From NCBI GenBank assembly GCA_017559045.1, contig JAFYTB010000116.1, positions 1 to 10,274 on the forward strand: a stretch of DNA of 10,274 nt, read 5' to 3'. The notes below the pieces were generated by a model. The model worked only from the letters and a program-made list of their open reading frames with translations. It made no database searches and was not told where the DNA came from. Origin of the DNA: Eggerthellaceae bacterium. GTDB lineage: Bacteria; Actinomycetota; Coriobacteriia; Coriobacteriales; Eggerthellaceae. Position numbers and translations under genes: made by a program. Below are positions 1 to 6,746 of this stretch, one piece after another; the stretch's first letter is position 1; every line of letters begins with the position of its first letter.

Positions 1-28
1 GGGTTCAACTGAACTGCCAGTTGAACCC
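1..28 (-). terminator. Hairpin downstream of the amidohydrolase gene, possible terminator
   Basis: A perfect 10-base inverted repeat (arms GGGTTCAACT at 1-10 and AGTTGAACCC at 19-28) encloses an 8-base loop. It begins 30 bases beyond the stop codon of the minus-strand amidohydrolase. The position and stem fit an intrinsic terminator, but any T-tract on the minus strand would lie left of base 1 and cannot be seen. An imperfect third copy of the right arm lies at 37-49 (11 of 13 bases like 18-30). Confidence 0.5.
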
Positions 29-58
29 AGACTCGTCAGTCGAACCTAGCAGACCAAC

Positions 59-1354
59 TTACAGCTCAGCGATAATACGCTGAGAACGAGCGGTAACCTC
101 TGCCTTCGCAAGCTCGAGGTCGATAGTCGGCCACTCGCCGTCGCGGTAAACAACGGCGCCATCGCACATGGTGAGCACCACGTCAGAGCCAGAACCAGAG
201 AACACGATGTTGTAAAGCGCATCGGTCATCGGGCACCACTGCGGACCCGTCACATCGAGCACGCACAGGTCGGCCTTCATGCCTTCCTTCACCAGACCGC
301 AATCCTCGCGACCCTGAGAAAGTGCGCCCATACGGGTAGCTGCGCGCAGAACCTGCTGCGGCGTCACCACGGCGGGATCAAGCGTTGCGCCCTTGTAGAT
401 AAGACCCATGAGGTACATGTCGGCAAACATGTCGTGGTTGTTGTTCGAAGCCATGCCGTCAGTGCCGAGGCAGACGTTCACGCCACGATCAAGCATCTTG
501 GAAATCGGAGCGAAGCCGCTGCCGAGCTTCATGTTGGAAGCCGGGTTATTCGCCACGAAGACGCCCCTCTCGGCAAGAATCTCGATCTCGCCGTCATCAA
601 CCCACACGCAATGGGCTGCAGTCACGGGCAGATCGAACACACCCAGGCTCTCGAAGTACCTGATAGGGGTCAGACCATCATGGCGGCCCTTGCACTCCTC
701 AACCTCAAGCTTGGTCTCGTTGGCATGCAGATGCAGGCGCAGACCCTTCTCCTTTGCGATGGCGACAATGTCAGAGCACACGCGCGGAGTGGAGGTGTAC
801 TCAGCATGGATGTTGTAGTCCATGAGGATGCGGCCGTTTGCGTAACCATGGTACTTGGCAACGTACTCTTCGTTGCGAGCACAAATGGGGTACTCAGCGT
901 AGGGCTTCTCGTCAAACGCGATCAGGCCCTCGCACAGATTCGCCTTCAGGCCAGCCTCGGCGATCGCCTTAACGCGCTCGGGCGTTGCGTAGTACATGTC
1001 AGAGAAACCAACGACGCCGTAGCGAGCCATCTCGGCACAAGCCAGAACGAGCGCCCAATAATTATCCTCGGGGGTCATCTTCGCCTCGAAGGGCCAGCAC
1101 TTCTCGTTGAGCCAACGCTGAAGCGGAAGGTTCTCGGCAAATCCGCGAAGAAGGGTCATGGGAGCATGCGAATGCGCGTTATACAACGCAGGCATCAAAA
1201 GCTTGCCAGCGCCGTCATAGATCTCGCCGTACTCGTTCGCATCGGCAGGAGCCTCGGTGCCAATGTAGGCAATGCGGTCGCCCTTCACGCCAACCCAACA
1301 ATTAGGCTGATAGGCGAAATCCTCATCGATGATTGCGATGTTCTTAAACAGCAT
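59..1354 (-). CDS. 5-methylthioadenosine/S-adenosylhomocysteine deaminase-family amidohydrolase
   Basis: This 431-residue protein belongs to the metal-dependent amidohydrolase superfamily, closest in pattern to MTA/SAH deaminases and the related TRZ/ATZ hydrolases. Such cytosolic enzymes hydrolytically deaminate adenosine-type thioether nucleosides (SAH to S-inosylhomocysteine). Visible family marks are the N-terminal metal site NAHSH (His61, His63), the HLHANET block with metal His210 and catalytic Glu213, His248 in AAHCVW, and Asp299 in GTDGMASNNN. His183 in the NIHAEYT segment fits the usual substrate-side histidine. Length and the beta-sandwich ends at both termini are normal, so the gene looks intact. 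The ATG at 1354 is preceded by GAGGAAAGGA at a good distance. It follows a terminator after the ccm operon, so it is probably a separate transcript. Exact substrate is uncertain: guanine- or other aminohydrolase activity cannot be excluded from sequence alone. Confidence 0.88.
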   Translation of the reverse strand: MLFKNIAIIDEDFAYQPNCWVGVKGDRIAYIGTEAPADANEYGEIYDGAGKLLMPALYNAHSHAPMTLLRGFAENLPLQRWLNEKCWPFEAKMTPEDNYWALVLACAEMARYGVVGFSDMYYATPERVKAIAEAGLKANLCEGLIAFDEKPYAEYPICARNEEYVAKYHGYANGRILMDYNIHAEYTSTPRVCSDIVAIAKEKGLRLHLHANETKLEVEECKGRHDGLTPIRYFESLGVFDLPVTAAHCVWVDDGEIEILAERGVFVANNPASNMKLGSGFAPISKMLDRGVNVCLGTDGMASNNNHDMFADMYLMGLIYKGATLDPAVVTPQQVLRAATRMGALSQGREDCGLVKEGMKADLCVLDVTGPQWCPMTDALYNIVFSGSGSDVVLTMCDGAVVYRDGEWPTIDLELAKAEVTARSQRIIAEL

Positions 1355-1409
1355 GGATCCGAGTTCCTTTCCTCAATGTAGCGCCGCATGTACGCGACGG
1401 GGTTTCCTG

Positions 1410-1444
1410 AAAATTATAAAAGCAGGCGCACGATTGCGCCTGCC
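1410..1444 (-). terminator. Intrinsic terminator of the ccm operon
   Basis: Read on the minus strand, a perfect 9-base-pair GC-rich stem (GCAGGCGCA and TGCGCCTGC, arms at 1435-1443 and 1422-1430) with a four-base loop is followed directly by TTTTATAATTTT. It lies 16 bases past the stop of the DUF454 gene, as expected for a Rho-independent terminator ending the seven-gene operon. The T-rich tail includes an exact TATAAT (1413-1418), which might double as a -10 element for the amidohydrolase gene. However, no TTGACA-like element sits 16-18 bases upstream of it. Confidence 0.9.
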
Positions 1445-1459
1445 AACATTTAGAACGAA

Positions 1460-1942
1460 TTAAGCCTCTTCACACGCGCGATTCGCTTCGCATTCAGAAT
1501 CCGCTTCACGCGCACGGTCCGCCTCAAGATTGCATGCACCCTCATGCTCGCGAACCTCTTCGACCTTATCACGCGAGATAGTAGGAATCCTCACGAACAT
1601 CAGCCACAGCAAGAAGATGGCCACGCACAAAAGAATGCCCCAGACGTGAACCTTCTGAACGGCGATAGCGCTCAGAAGCATCACTGAGTAGGAGATGGCA
1701 AGGATGCGCACCTTCGACACGAGCGGAACGCCACCCGCAGCCTTAAAGGCAGCGACGTAGTTCCTGTAGACCTTCGTCGAGCAAATCCAGTCGTGAAGGC
1801 GCGGCGAGTATCGCGCGAACAGAAACGTAGCGAGCAGCAATAAAGGCGTAGTGGGAAGAACCGGGATGAACACGCCAATGCAGCCTGTCGCAAAGCAGAT
1901 CCAAGCAAAACCAAGCATGATGTAGCGGATGACTGCGCTCAC
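1460..1942 (-). CDS. DUF454 (YbaN-type) inner-membrane protein
   Basis: The protein is 160 residues from a GTG start at 1942. The family hallmark is plain: a first hydrophobic helix, then the block PVLPTTPLLLLATFLFAR at about 27-44, followed by SPRLHDW. Two more membrane helices follow around residues 70-117. The function of DUF454 proteins is unknown. The GTG was chosen because AAGAGGGGAGGGGG lies just upstream and residues before it look unlike the family; an in-frame TTG at 2056 would add 38 residues. The C-terminal tail (about 118-160) is unusual: highly charged, built of repeated Glu-Ala/Arg-Ala units, with three cysteines (137, 151, 157). The gene follows ccmD by 125 bases with no terminator seen between, and ends just before a terminator, so it is probably the last gene of the ccm operon. 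A link to cytochrome maturation is inferred only from position. Confidence 0.85.
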   Translation of the reverse strand: MSAVIRYIMLGFAWICFATGCIGVFIPVLPTTPLLLLATFLFARYSPRLHDWICSTKVYRNYVAAFKAAGGVPLVSKVRILAISYSVMLLSAIAVQKVHVWGILLCVAIFLLWLMFVRIPTISRDKVEEVREHEGACNLEADRAREADSECEANRACEEA

Positions 1943-1946
1943 GCGT

Positions 1947-1960
1947 CCCCCTCCCCTCTT
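1947..1960 (-). promoter_or_regulatory. Ribosome binding site fixing the GTG start of the DUF454 gene
   Basis: The minus strand reads AAGAGGGGAGGGGG here, with GGAGG seven bases before GTG at 1942. It is the strongest Shine-Dalgarno sequence in the neighbourhood and supports the shorter, family-length protein over the TTG start at 2056. Confidence 0.75.
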
Positions 1961-2067
1961 CAAAACAGCCAGCCTCGTTGACCCATGCTGCGCCACGGCT
2001 GCAACCGTAGAGCAAGCCATGCGCAACGGAGATTCTGCGCCAGCTGCGTCAAGCAAAAACGCTCTTG

Positions 2068-2256
2068 CTACTTGCCAGCCTTAAGCTCGGCAAGCTGCTC
2101 CTCAAGCAGCATCATCTGCTTCTGAGCCTTCTGGTTGCCACGCATGATGATGACGACATACACCAGCAGGATGATCCAGATAAGTGCATAGGCGGCAATA
2201 ACGTACGGTGCGGACGGGATAACCGTGCTATAGATTTCAGCCAAGATGGGGTTCAT
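2068..2256 (-). CDS. ccmD: CcmD-like small membrane protein of haem export
   Basis: A 62-residue protein with one membrane helix (about 17-39) preceded by APYVIAAYA, which matches the short YVxxAY signature of CcmD. It is followed by a basic and then coiled-coil-like cytoplasmic tail (NQKAQKQMMLLEEQLAELKAGK region). In known systems CcmD is a small tether that associates with CcmC and CcmE and aids release of haem-loaded CcmE from the CcmABC complex. The start ATG lies one base after the ccmC stop codon, and its Shine-Dalgarno TGGAGGAC lies within the last ccmC codons, so translation is probably coupled. CcmD proteins are poorly conserved, so identification rests on the short motif, size, topology and position directly after ccmC. 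The length is within the usual range. Confidence 0.82.
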   Translation of the reverse strand: MNPILAEIYSTVIPSAPYVIAAYALIWIILLVYVVIIMRGNQKAQKQMMLLEEQLAELKAGK

Positions 2257-2257
2257 G

Positions 2258-3028
2258 TTAGTCCTCCAGAGATTCCTTCATAGCTTCAACGCGCTGAGCC
2301 AATCTGACCTGGCCGAATCGCGCACGATAAAGAGCAAAGCCGATGCAGAACATGCCCGCAGCAACCAGGGCCACGCACATGCCCATCTCACCGCTCATGC
2401 CGCCCTCACGAAGCACCACCGGATGAATGCTCGAAGGGATGAGGCGCGTGATTGCAAAGCAGATCGGCACGTCGATGGTTGCAATAATGGCGATAACCGA
2501 GCAGAACACGCCGCGACGCTCGGGCTCATCGACAGCGGAACGAAGCACGAAGTAGGCAATAACGATGAGCATGAGCACCAGATAGGTGGTCAGACGCGGC
2601 TCCCACGTCCACCAAACGCCCCACTCAAAACGAGTCCACATCTCGCCCGTTGCCATGGTGGCGACAACAAAGACCAGCGCGATCTCGATGGCGATAGCGG
2701 AGCACGTATCGTAGCGCCACTCGCGCGTCATGAGGAAGCGCACGCCGTAATAGCAGGAGAAAGCAAGCGCCACAAACGACACCATGGCTACCGGCATGTG
2801 GAAGTAGAAGATCTTCTGCGAGATGAGAAGCTTGTTTGCTACCATCATGCCGCCGATAAGCTCAACACCATCGACCGCTGCGCCCGCTACAGGCGGAACA
2901 TAGAAGAAGGCCATCAAAAAGCCCAGCGTGGTGAGAACGATACCCGCGATAGCCACTGCAGGCGCTATCTTATCGGGCCACTGCCCCACCTCGGGAAGCT
3001 TAGGCGATGCGCCCTTGCTCTTGCCCAT
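2258..3028 (-). CDS. ccmC: Haem-handling membrane protein CcmC
   Basis: CcmC displays haem at the outer face of the membrane and delivers it to the chaperone CcmE. The 256-residue product has about six hydrophobic helices and the tryptophan-rich WWD segment WGVWWTWEPRLT at residues 136-147. Two conserved external histidines that would ligate haem are present: His77 in FHMP and His202 in SSIHP. The usual aspartate of the WxWD core is glutamate here (Glu143). The N terminus has a roughly 20-residue hydrophilic extension before the first helix. ATG at 3028 is preceded by AGGTAGGTAAAGG. A 77-base gap separates it from ccmB, the largest gap among the six ccm genes; ccmD follows after one base. The WWD domain is shared with CcmF and CcsA, but size and position between ccmB and ccmD make CcmC clear. 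Confidence 0.93.
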   Translation of the reverse strand: MGKSKGASPKLPEVGQWPDKIAPAVAIAGIVLTTLGFLMAFFYVPPVAGAAVDGVELIGGMMVANKLLISQKIFYFHMPVAMVSFVALAFSCYYGVRFLMTREWRYDTCSAIAIEIALVFVVATMATGEMWTRFEWGVWWTWEPRLTTYLVLMLIVIAYFVLRSAVDEPERRGVFCSVIAIIATIDVPICFAITRLIPSSIHPVVLREGGMSGEMGMCVALVAAGMFCIGFALYRARFGQVRLAQRVEAMKESLED

Positions 3029-3105
3029 CCTTTACCTACCTTTCGTTAAGCTCCCTTTCGGAAGCACTGCAAACTAAATCGCGCGTCCTGTCGCAAAGCG
3101 GAGCG

Positions 3106-3861
3106 CTATGCGCTCACCACAAATTCGTACAGGATCCACGAGGCGAGAATCATGATCACGTCATAACCCACCGCCAGGACCAAGGAAACCATCAAGGTAT
3201 CCGCGACAACGTCGCCGCCAATCAGCACTGCCGTAGTTGCGGAAACGCATGCATACAGCAGCGGGAAGATCACCGGCACGAACAGCAGGGCAAGCAGAAC
3301 ATCCTTGCCGCGAGTTCGCGTGGTGATAGTGGAGAGCAGCGTACCGATACCGGCAATTCCGACAGTACCCACCAACAGCGGGATAATCATCATCCACGCC
3401 GTGTCGGCAGGCGTTGCGTAGCTCGAGAAGAAGAGCCAGTACAGCGGAACGGCAACCACCTCGACAATCAGAAGGAACACGACGTTGGAGGTCATCTTCG
3501 CCAAGAACACCGCGCCACGATCGAGCGGAGCGAGCAGCATTCCCTCCATGCATCCGTTCTCCATCTCATGAGAGAAAGAGCGGTTGAGGCCCAGCAGCGA
3601 GGTAAACACGACCAGCGACCACAGAAGACCGCCGCTGACCTCGAGGAACTCCGAACCGGGCTTCGCAAACGAAAGGGCGACGCCGAACACCACGATGACG
3701 AGCACCGCGTAGATGCCCATCGAGACGATCATGTCCTTCGTGCGGAACTCCTGCTTCAGGTCTTTCATGAGCAGGGTCTTGTACTGCGCGAACGTCGACG
3801 GTCGTGCGCAGATGGCCGAACGGCCGGATTCCTGAAGCTTTTCCTTCTTGCGGTCCGCCAT
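3106..3861 (-). CDS. ccmB: CcmB, membrane subunit of the haem-maturation ABC transporter
   Basis: CcmB is the permease of the CcmAB complex, which uses ATP to release haem-loaded CcmE from CcmC. The product has 251 residues, slightly longer than the usual 220 or so because of a hydrophilic N-terminal segment of about 25 residues. Conserved features are the amphipathic start LLMKDLKQEFRTKD, the cytoplasmic ENGCMEGMLLAPLDRGAVFL segment (about 97-116) typical of CcmB, and six membrane helices at roughly 44-63, 76-92, 117-143, 153-178, 186-208 and 222-249. The ATG start at 3861 overlaps the ccmA stop by one base (TAATG), which strongly supports this start and implies translational coupling. The frame is open further upstream into ccmA, but that extension has no family support. 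Confidence 0.92.
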   Translation of the reverse strand: MADRKKEKLQESGRSAICARPSTFAQYKTLLMKDLKQEFRTKDMIVSMGIYAVLVIVVFGVALSFAKPGSEFLEVSGGLLWSLVVFTSLLGLNRSFSHEMENGCMEGMLLAPLDRGAVFLAKMTSNVVFLLIVEVVAVPLYWLFFSSYATPADTAWMMIIPLLVGTVGIAGIGTLLSTITTRTRGKDVLLALLFVPVIFPLLYACVSATTAVLIGGDVVADTLMVSLVLAVGYDVIMILASWILYEFVVSA

Positions 3862-4625
3862 TACGCCACCCCCATTCCGACAGTCGAGCGATACAGCTCG
3901 CGGAACTCGTCCGCATCGAGATCGCCGCGCTCGGCAAAGGTGACCACGCGACCCTTGGCAAGCACAAGCGCATGGGTGCACATGGAGAGACCCTTCTCGA
4001 GATCATGGCTGACCATGATGAAGGTACGATCCTCGCGAACGCTCTCGATGAGCTGATCGAAAACCTCGATCGCATGCGGATCGAGGCCGGAATACGGCTC
4101 GTCGAGCAGCACCACAGAAGGGTCGTTGATAAGCGCACGGGCAATGGAGACGCGCTGCGTCATGCCGCGCGAGAAGGTTCGAACCAAGTCGAGACGACGA
4201 TGCTTAAGACCCACGGCATCAAGCAGCTCGATCACGCGCTTCTCAGGATCCTTCACGCCATACAGACGAGCATAGAAAAGCAGGTTCTCCTCAGCCGTCA
4301 AATCGGGGTACAGCATCGCGTTGTGCGAGATGAGGCCCATATGCTCACGAGCGATATCGGGCTCTTCGAGCGCATCGATTCCATCGATGAAGATACTGCC
4401 GTCGGTCGGGCGCGTCAGCGTGGAAAGCATACGCAAAAGCGTAGTCTTGCCAGCACCATTGGGACCGAACACGGAAAGGAACGCACCCTTCGGAAGCTCG
4501 AAGCTCACCTTGTCGACGGCCTTGCGCGTGCTGAAGGTCTTGGTCAGGCCCGTTACGGAGACGGCGATATCGGACGAAACAGCCGTCTTCGTCTCAAGCT
4601 CCTGCTTTTCGGAGAAAAGACCCAT
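3861..4625 (-). CDS. ccmA: CcmA, ATPase of the haem-maturation ABC transporter
   Basis: A 254-residue cytoplasmic ABC ATPase that powers CcmB. Seen motifs are Walker A GPNGAGKTT (54-62), signature FSRGMTQ (151-157), Walker B VVLLDEP (171-177), D-loop SGLD (179-182) and switch His207 in VSHD. The Q-loop position reads SHNAM with histidine (101) in place of glutamine, which fits the GH seen at this place in CcmA proteins generally. The first 20 residues are a hydrophilic extension relative to E. coli CcmA. The start ATG is three bases after the ccmF stop, with AGGAAGCGAAGG inside the ccmF end as ribosome binding site. The gene overlaps ccmB by one base. Alone it could be another ABC ATPase, but its position between ccmF and ccmB settles the identity. 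Confidence 0.94.
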   Translation of the reverse strand: MGLFSEKQELETKTAVSSDIAVSVTGLTKTFSTRKAVDKVSFELPKGAFLSVFGPNGAGKTTLLRMLSTLTRPTDGSIFIDGIDALEEPDIAREHMGLISHNAMLYPDLTAEENLLFYARLYGVKDPEKRVIELLDAVGLKHRRLDLVRTFSRGMTQRVSIARALINDPSVVLLDEPYSGLDPHAIEVFDQLIESVREDRTFIMVSHDLEKGLSMCTHALVLAKGRVVTFAERGDLDADEFRELYRSTVGMGVA

Positions 4626-4628
4626 TTT

Positions 4629-6743
4629 CTAAGCCTTCGCTTCCTTGTTGCGCAGAACGCGCTTGGCAAACAGAGCCACCAAGCCGCCCGCCATGATGAG
4701 GCCGAAGCCGACCCACACGAACAGGATCAGCGGGTTCACGCGCACGTCGAGCGCAAAGGCACCGTCCATGCTGACACCGCGATAGACAACGAAGAGGTCC
4801 TCGAGCGGGAAGGTGATGACGTCAGCCACAAGCTTCTGCTGCTGCGTGGTCTGGACCAGCTGGACAGACGGGGAAACCTGCTGGAGGAACTCGCCGTCCT
4901 TGTAGACATCGAAGATGACGGTGTACATAACGTCGTCGCCGTTCTCCATAACGTCGATGGAATTGCCCGCATAGGCGAGCTCGTAATCCTGGACCACAAG
5001 CGTGCTAGCCGCCGTGTCGGTTTCAGCGTCGTAAGGCACATAGTCGGCAACCTCGGTCACGTACATGGACGAACCGATAAGGCCAACGAGAACCACTGCC
5101 ATACCCGTATGGGTAATAGCGCCACCCAGAGCAGGGAAGACGACGCGCGCATGCTTCTTCACCTTGGAAGCGACGCGTGCAACCATGAAGGCCGCATTGA
5201 AGAACAGAAGGCTGGCAACAGCGAAGCCCACAACAGCCAGACCGTTGTAATACCAGCTGGGACCGTACTCGGCGAGCGTGTCGGCGGCCGTGCCACCAGC
5301 AGCCATGATTGCCTCGTAGGCCGGATACAGTTCCGTGACGAAATAGAACATGAGCACTGCGAACATCACGATGGCGCAGATCGCAGGAACAAGAGCGTTC
5401 TTGCGGAACTTGGCCGGATCGGTCTTACCCCAGCTGAGCAGCGGGCAGATCGCGAGAAGCAGGCAGTACAGAATGCCGAGCGGACGAGCGATGGCATTGT
5501 AGGTGCCCGCCGTCAGAGCCTGGCCACCGAAGGGCATGAACGAAGGCAGCGCACTGGAGAGAGTCATGTAAGCCAGCAGGATGGCGAACACGATCATGAT
5601 GAGATTGTTGACGTAGTAGGCAGCTTCCTTGGACATCATGGAATCGAAGTCGTCGGTTTCCGTAGCGAGACCGAAGGTCTTACGACGAAGCGCGAGGCCA
5701 ACAACGCCAGCGACAAGGGAAAGCACGATGAGCGCGAGGAAGAGGACGAGAGAAACCGGATCGCCCTCGAAAGCATGGACAGACTCGACCAGGCCGCTTC
5801 GCGTAATGAACGTGCCAAGGATGACGAAGGAGAAGGTCAGGCATGCGCAGAAAACGCTCCAACGCTTGAAGGCACCGCGCTTGCGGTACACCGTGAAGCT
5901 GTGAATGAGGGCAACGCCCACCAGCCACGGAAGCAAGCTTGCGTTCTCAACCGGGTCCCAACCCCAATAGCCGCCCCAACCAAGCACGACATACGCCCAG
6001 ACAGAACCCAGGCCGATACCTGCACCCAGAAGCAGCCACGAGAACATGACGTACGGGGTAGCGGAAACAACCCACGTGTCGGAATCGTCGTTCACGATAA
6101 GTGCGGCGATCGCATAGGCAAACGGAATAGTGAGGCCGGCATAGCCGATGAACAGCGTAGGCGGATGGATAGCCATAGCCCAGTGCTCGAGGAGCGTATT
6201 CATACCCCACGTAGAGGCCATCGCCAGAAGCTGGCCGTCCTCGCCAATGAGGGAAGGATCGGTTGCCGTAAAGGGCATGTTGGTTTCGGAGAACAGCAGA
6301 ACGCCCACGAATGCGGCAAGCACGATCTGAGCGATCACGATGGCGGCGTCGTCAAGCGGGCGAGATGCCTTGCGAGTCGCAAACACGACCACCGTGTTGA
6401 ACACGGCGATGAGCCACGCCCAGAACAGCAGGCTACCCTCACGACCAGCCCACAGACCGGAAAGCTTATAGAGCCAAGCAAGAGAGCTCGAATTGTCAGA
6501 GCGATTATGGGCAACGTACTCAATAGTGTTGTCGCCCGTCATGAAACAGTAAACAAGAATGCCGCAGCACACAGTAAGGGCGAGCATGCCCACCACGACA
6601 GCAACTCGACCGCCCCACTCAAAGCTCTCCCACCAGGAGGTCTTCTTCTGGCAGCCGATATGGGCTACGCCCAGGCATGCCAGCGAAATAAGCACTGCAG
6701 CGAAAGATACGAGCAGCGCAATAAGGCCGAAAAACGACAGCAT
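4629..6743 (-). CDS. ccmF: CcmF, haem ligation subunit of cytochrome c maturation
   Basis: CcmF accepts haem from CcmE and joins it to the CxxCH motif of apocytochrome c outside the membrane. The 704-residue product has more than a dozen membrane helices. The WWD haem-binding segment runs about 249-273 (core GGYWGWDPVENA). Four histidines match those known in E. coli CcmF by context: His193 (AIHPP), His281 (GVALIHSF), His323 (RSGLVESVHAF) and His545 (AITHTG). Another CcmF block is LWAGREGSLLFWAW at 97-110, where arginine stands in place of the more usual histidine. An external domain of about 105 residues (565-670) precedes the last helix. At 704 residues it is longer than E. coli CcmF (about 647). 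The start ATG is four bases beyond the last base of the ccmE stop, with GGAGG located inside the ccmE 3' end. In classical System I it works with CcmH/CcmI, which are absent from this cluster. Confidence 0.96.
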   Translation of the reverse strand: MLSFFGLIALLVSFAAVLISLACLGVAHIGCQKKTSWWESFEWGGRVAVVVGMLALTVCCGILVYCFMTGDNTIEYVAHNRSDNSSSLAWLYKLSGLWAGREGSLLFWAWLIAVFNTVVVFATRKASRPLDDAAIVIAQIVLAAFVGVLLFSETNMPFTATDPSLIGEDGQLLAMASTWGMNTLLEHWAMAIHPPTLFIGYAGLTIPFAYAIAALIVNDDSDTWVVSATPYVMFSWLLLGAGIGLGSVWAYVVLGWGGYWGWDPVENASLLPWLVGVALIHSFTVYRKRGAFKRWSVFCACLTFSFVILGTFITRSGLVESVHAFEGDPVSLVLFLALIVLSLVAGVVGLALRRKTFGLATETDDFDSMMSKEAAYYVNNLIMIVFAILLAYMTLSSALPSFMPFGGQALTAGTYNAIARPLGILYCLLLAICPLLSWGKTDPAKFRKNALVPAICAIVMFAVLMFYFVTELYPAYEAIMAAGGTAADTLAEYGPSWYYNGLAVVGFAVASLLFFNAAFMVARVASKVKKHARVVFPALGGAITHTGMAVVLVGLIGSSMYVTEVADYVPYDAETDTAASTLVVQDYELAYAGNSIDVMENGDDVMYTVIFDVYKDGEFLQQVSPSVQLVQTTQQQKLVADVITFPLEDLFVVYRGVSMDGAFALDVRVNPLILFVWVGFGLIMAGGLVALFAKRVLRNKEAKA

Positions 6744-6746
6744 ATA

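Noticed and set aside
434..1381. 315-codon plus-strand open frame
   Set aside because: Mirror of the amidohydrolase gene, whose metal-site motifs are unambiguous on the minus strand.
1943..2056. 38-residue N-terminal extension of the DUF454 protein
   Set aside because: It would start at TTG with no clear ribosome binding site, while the GTG at 1942 has a very strong one and gives the family-typical N terminus.
1943..2067. Possible terminator or promoter between ccmD and DUF454
   Set aside because: Only weak pairings and no T-tract; a TTGACG is present on the minus strand without a -10 at the right spacing.
2246..4056. Plus-strand frames of 267 and 349 codons
   Set aside because: Both are antisense to ccmC, ccmB and ccmA, overlap each other and lack any protein-family features.
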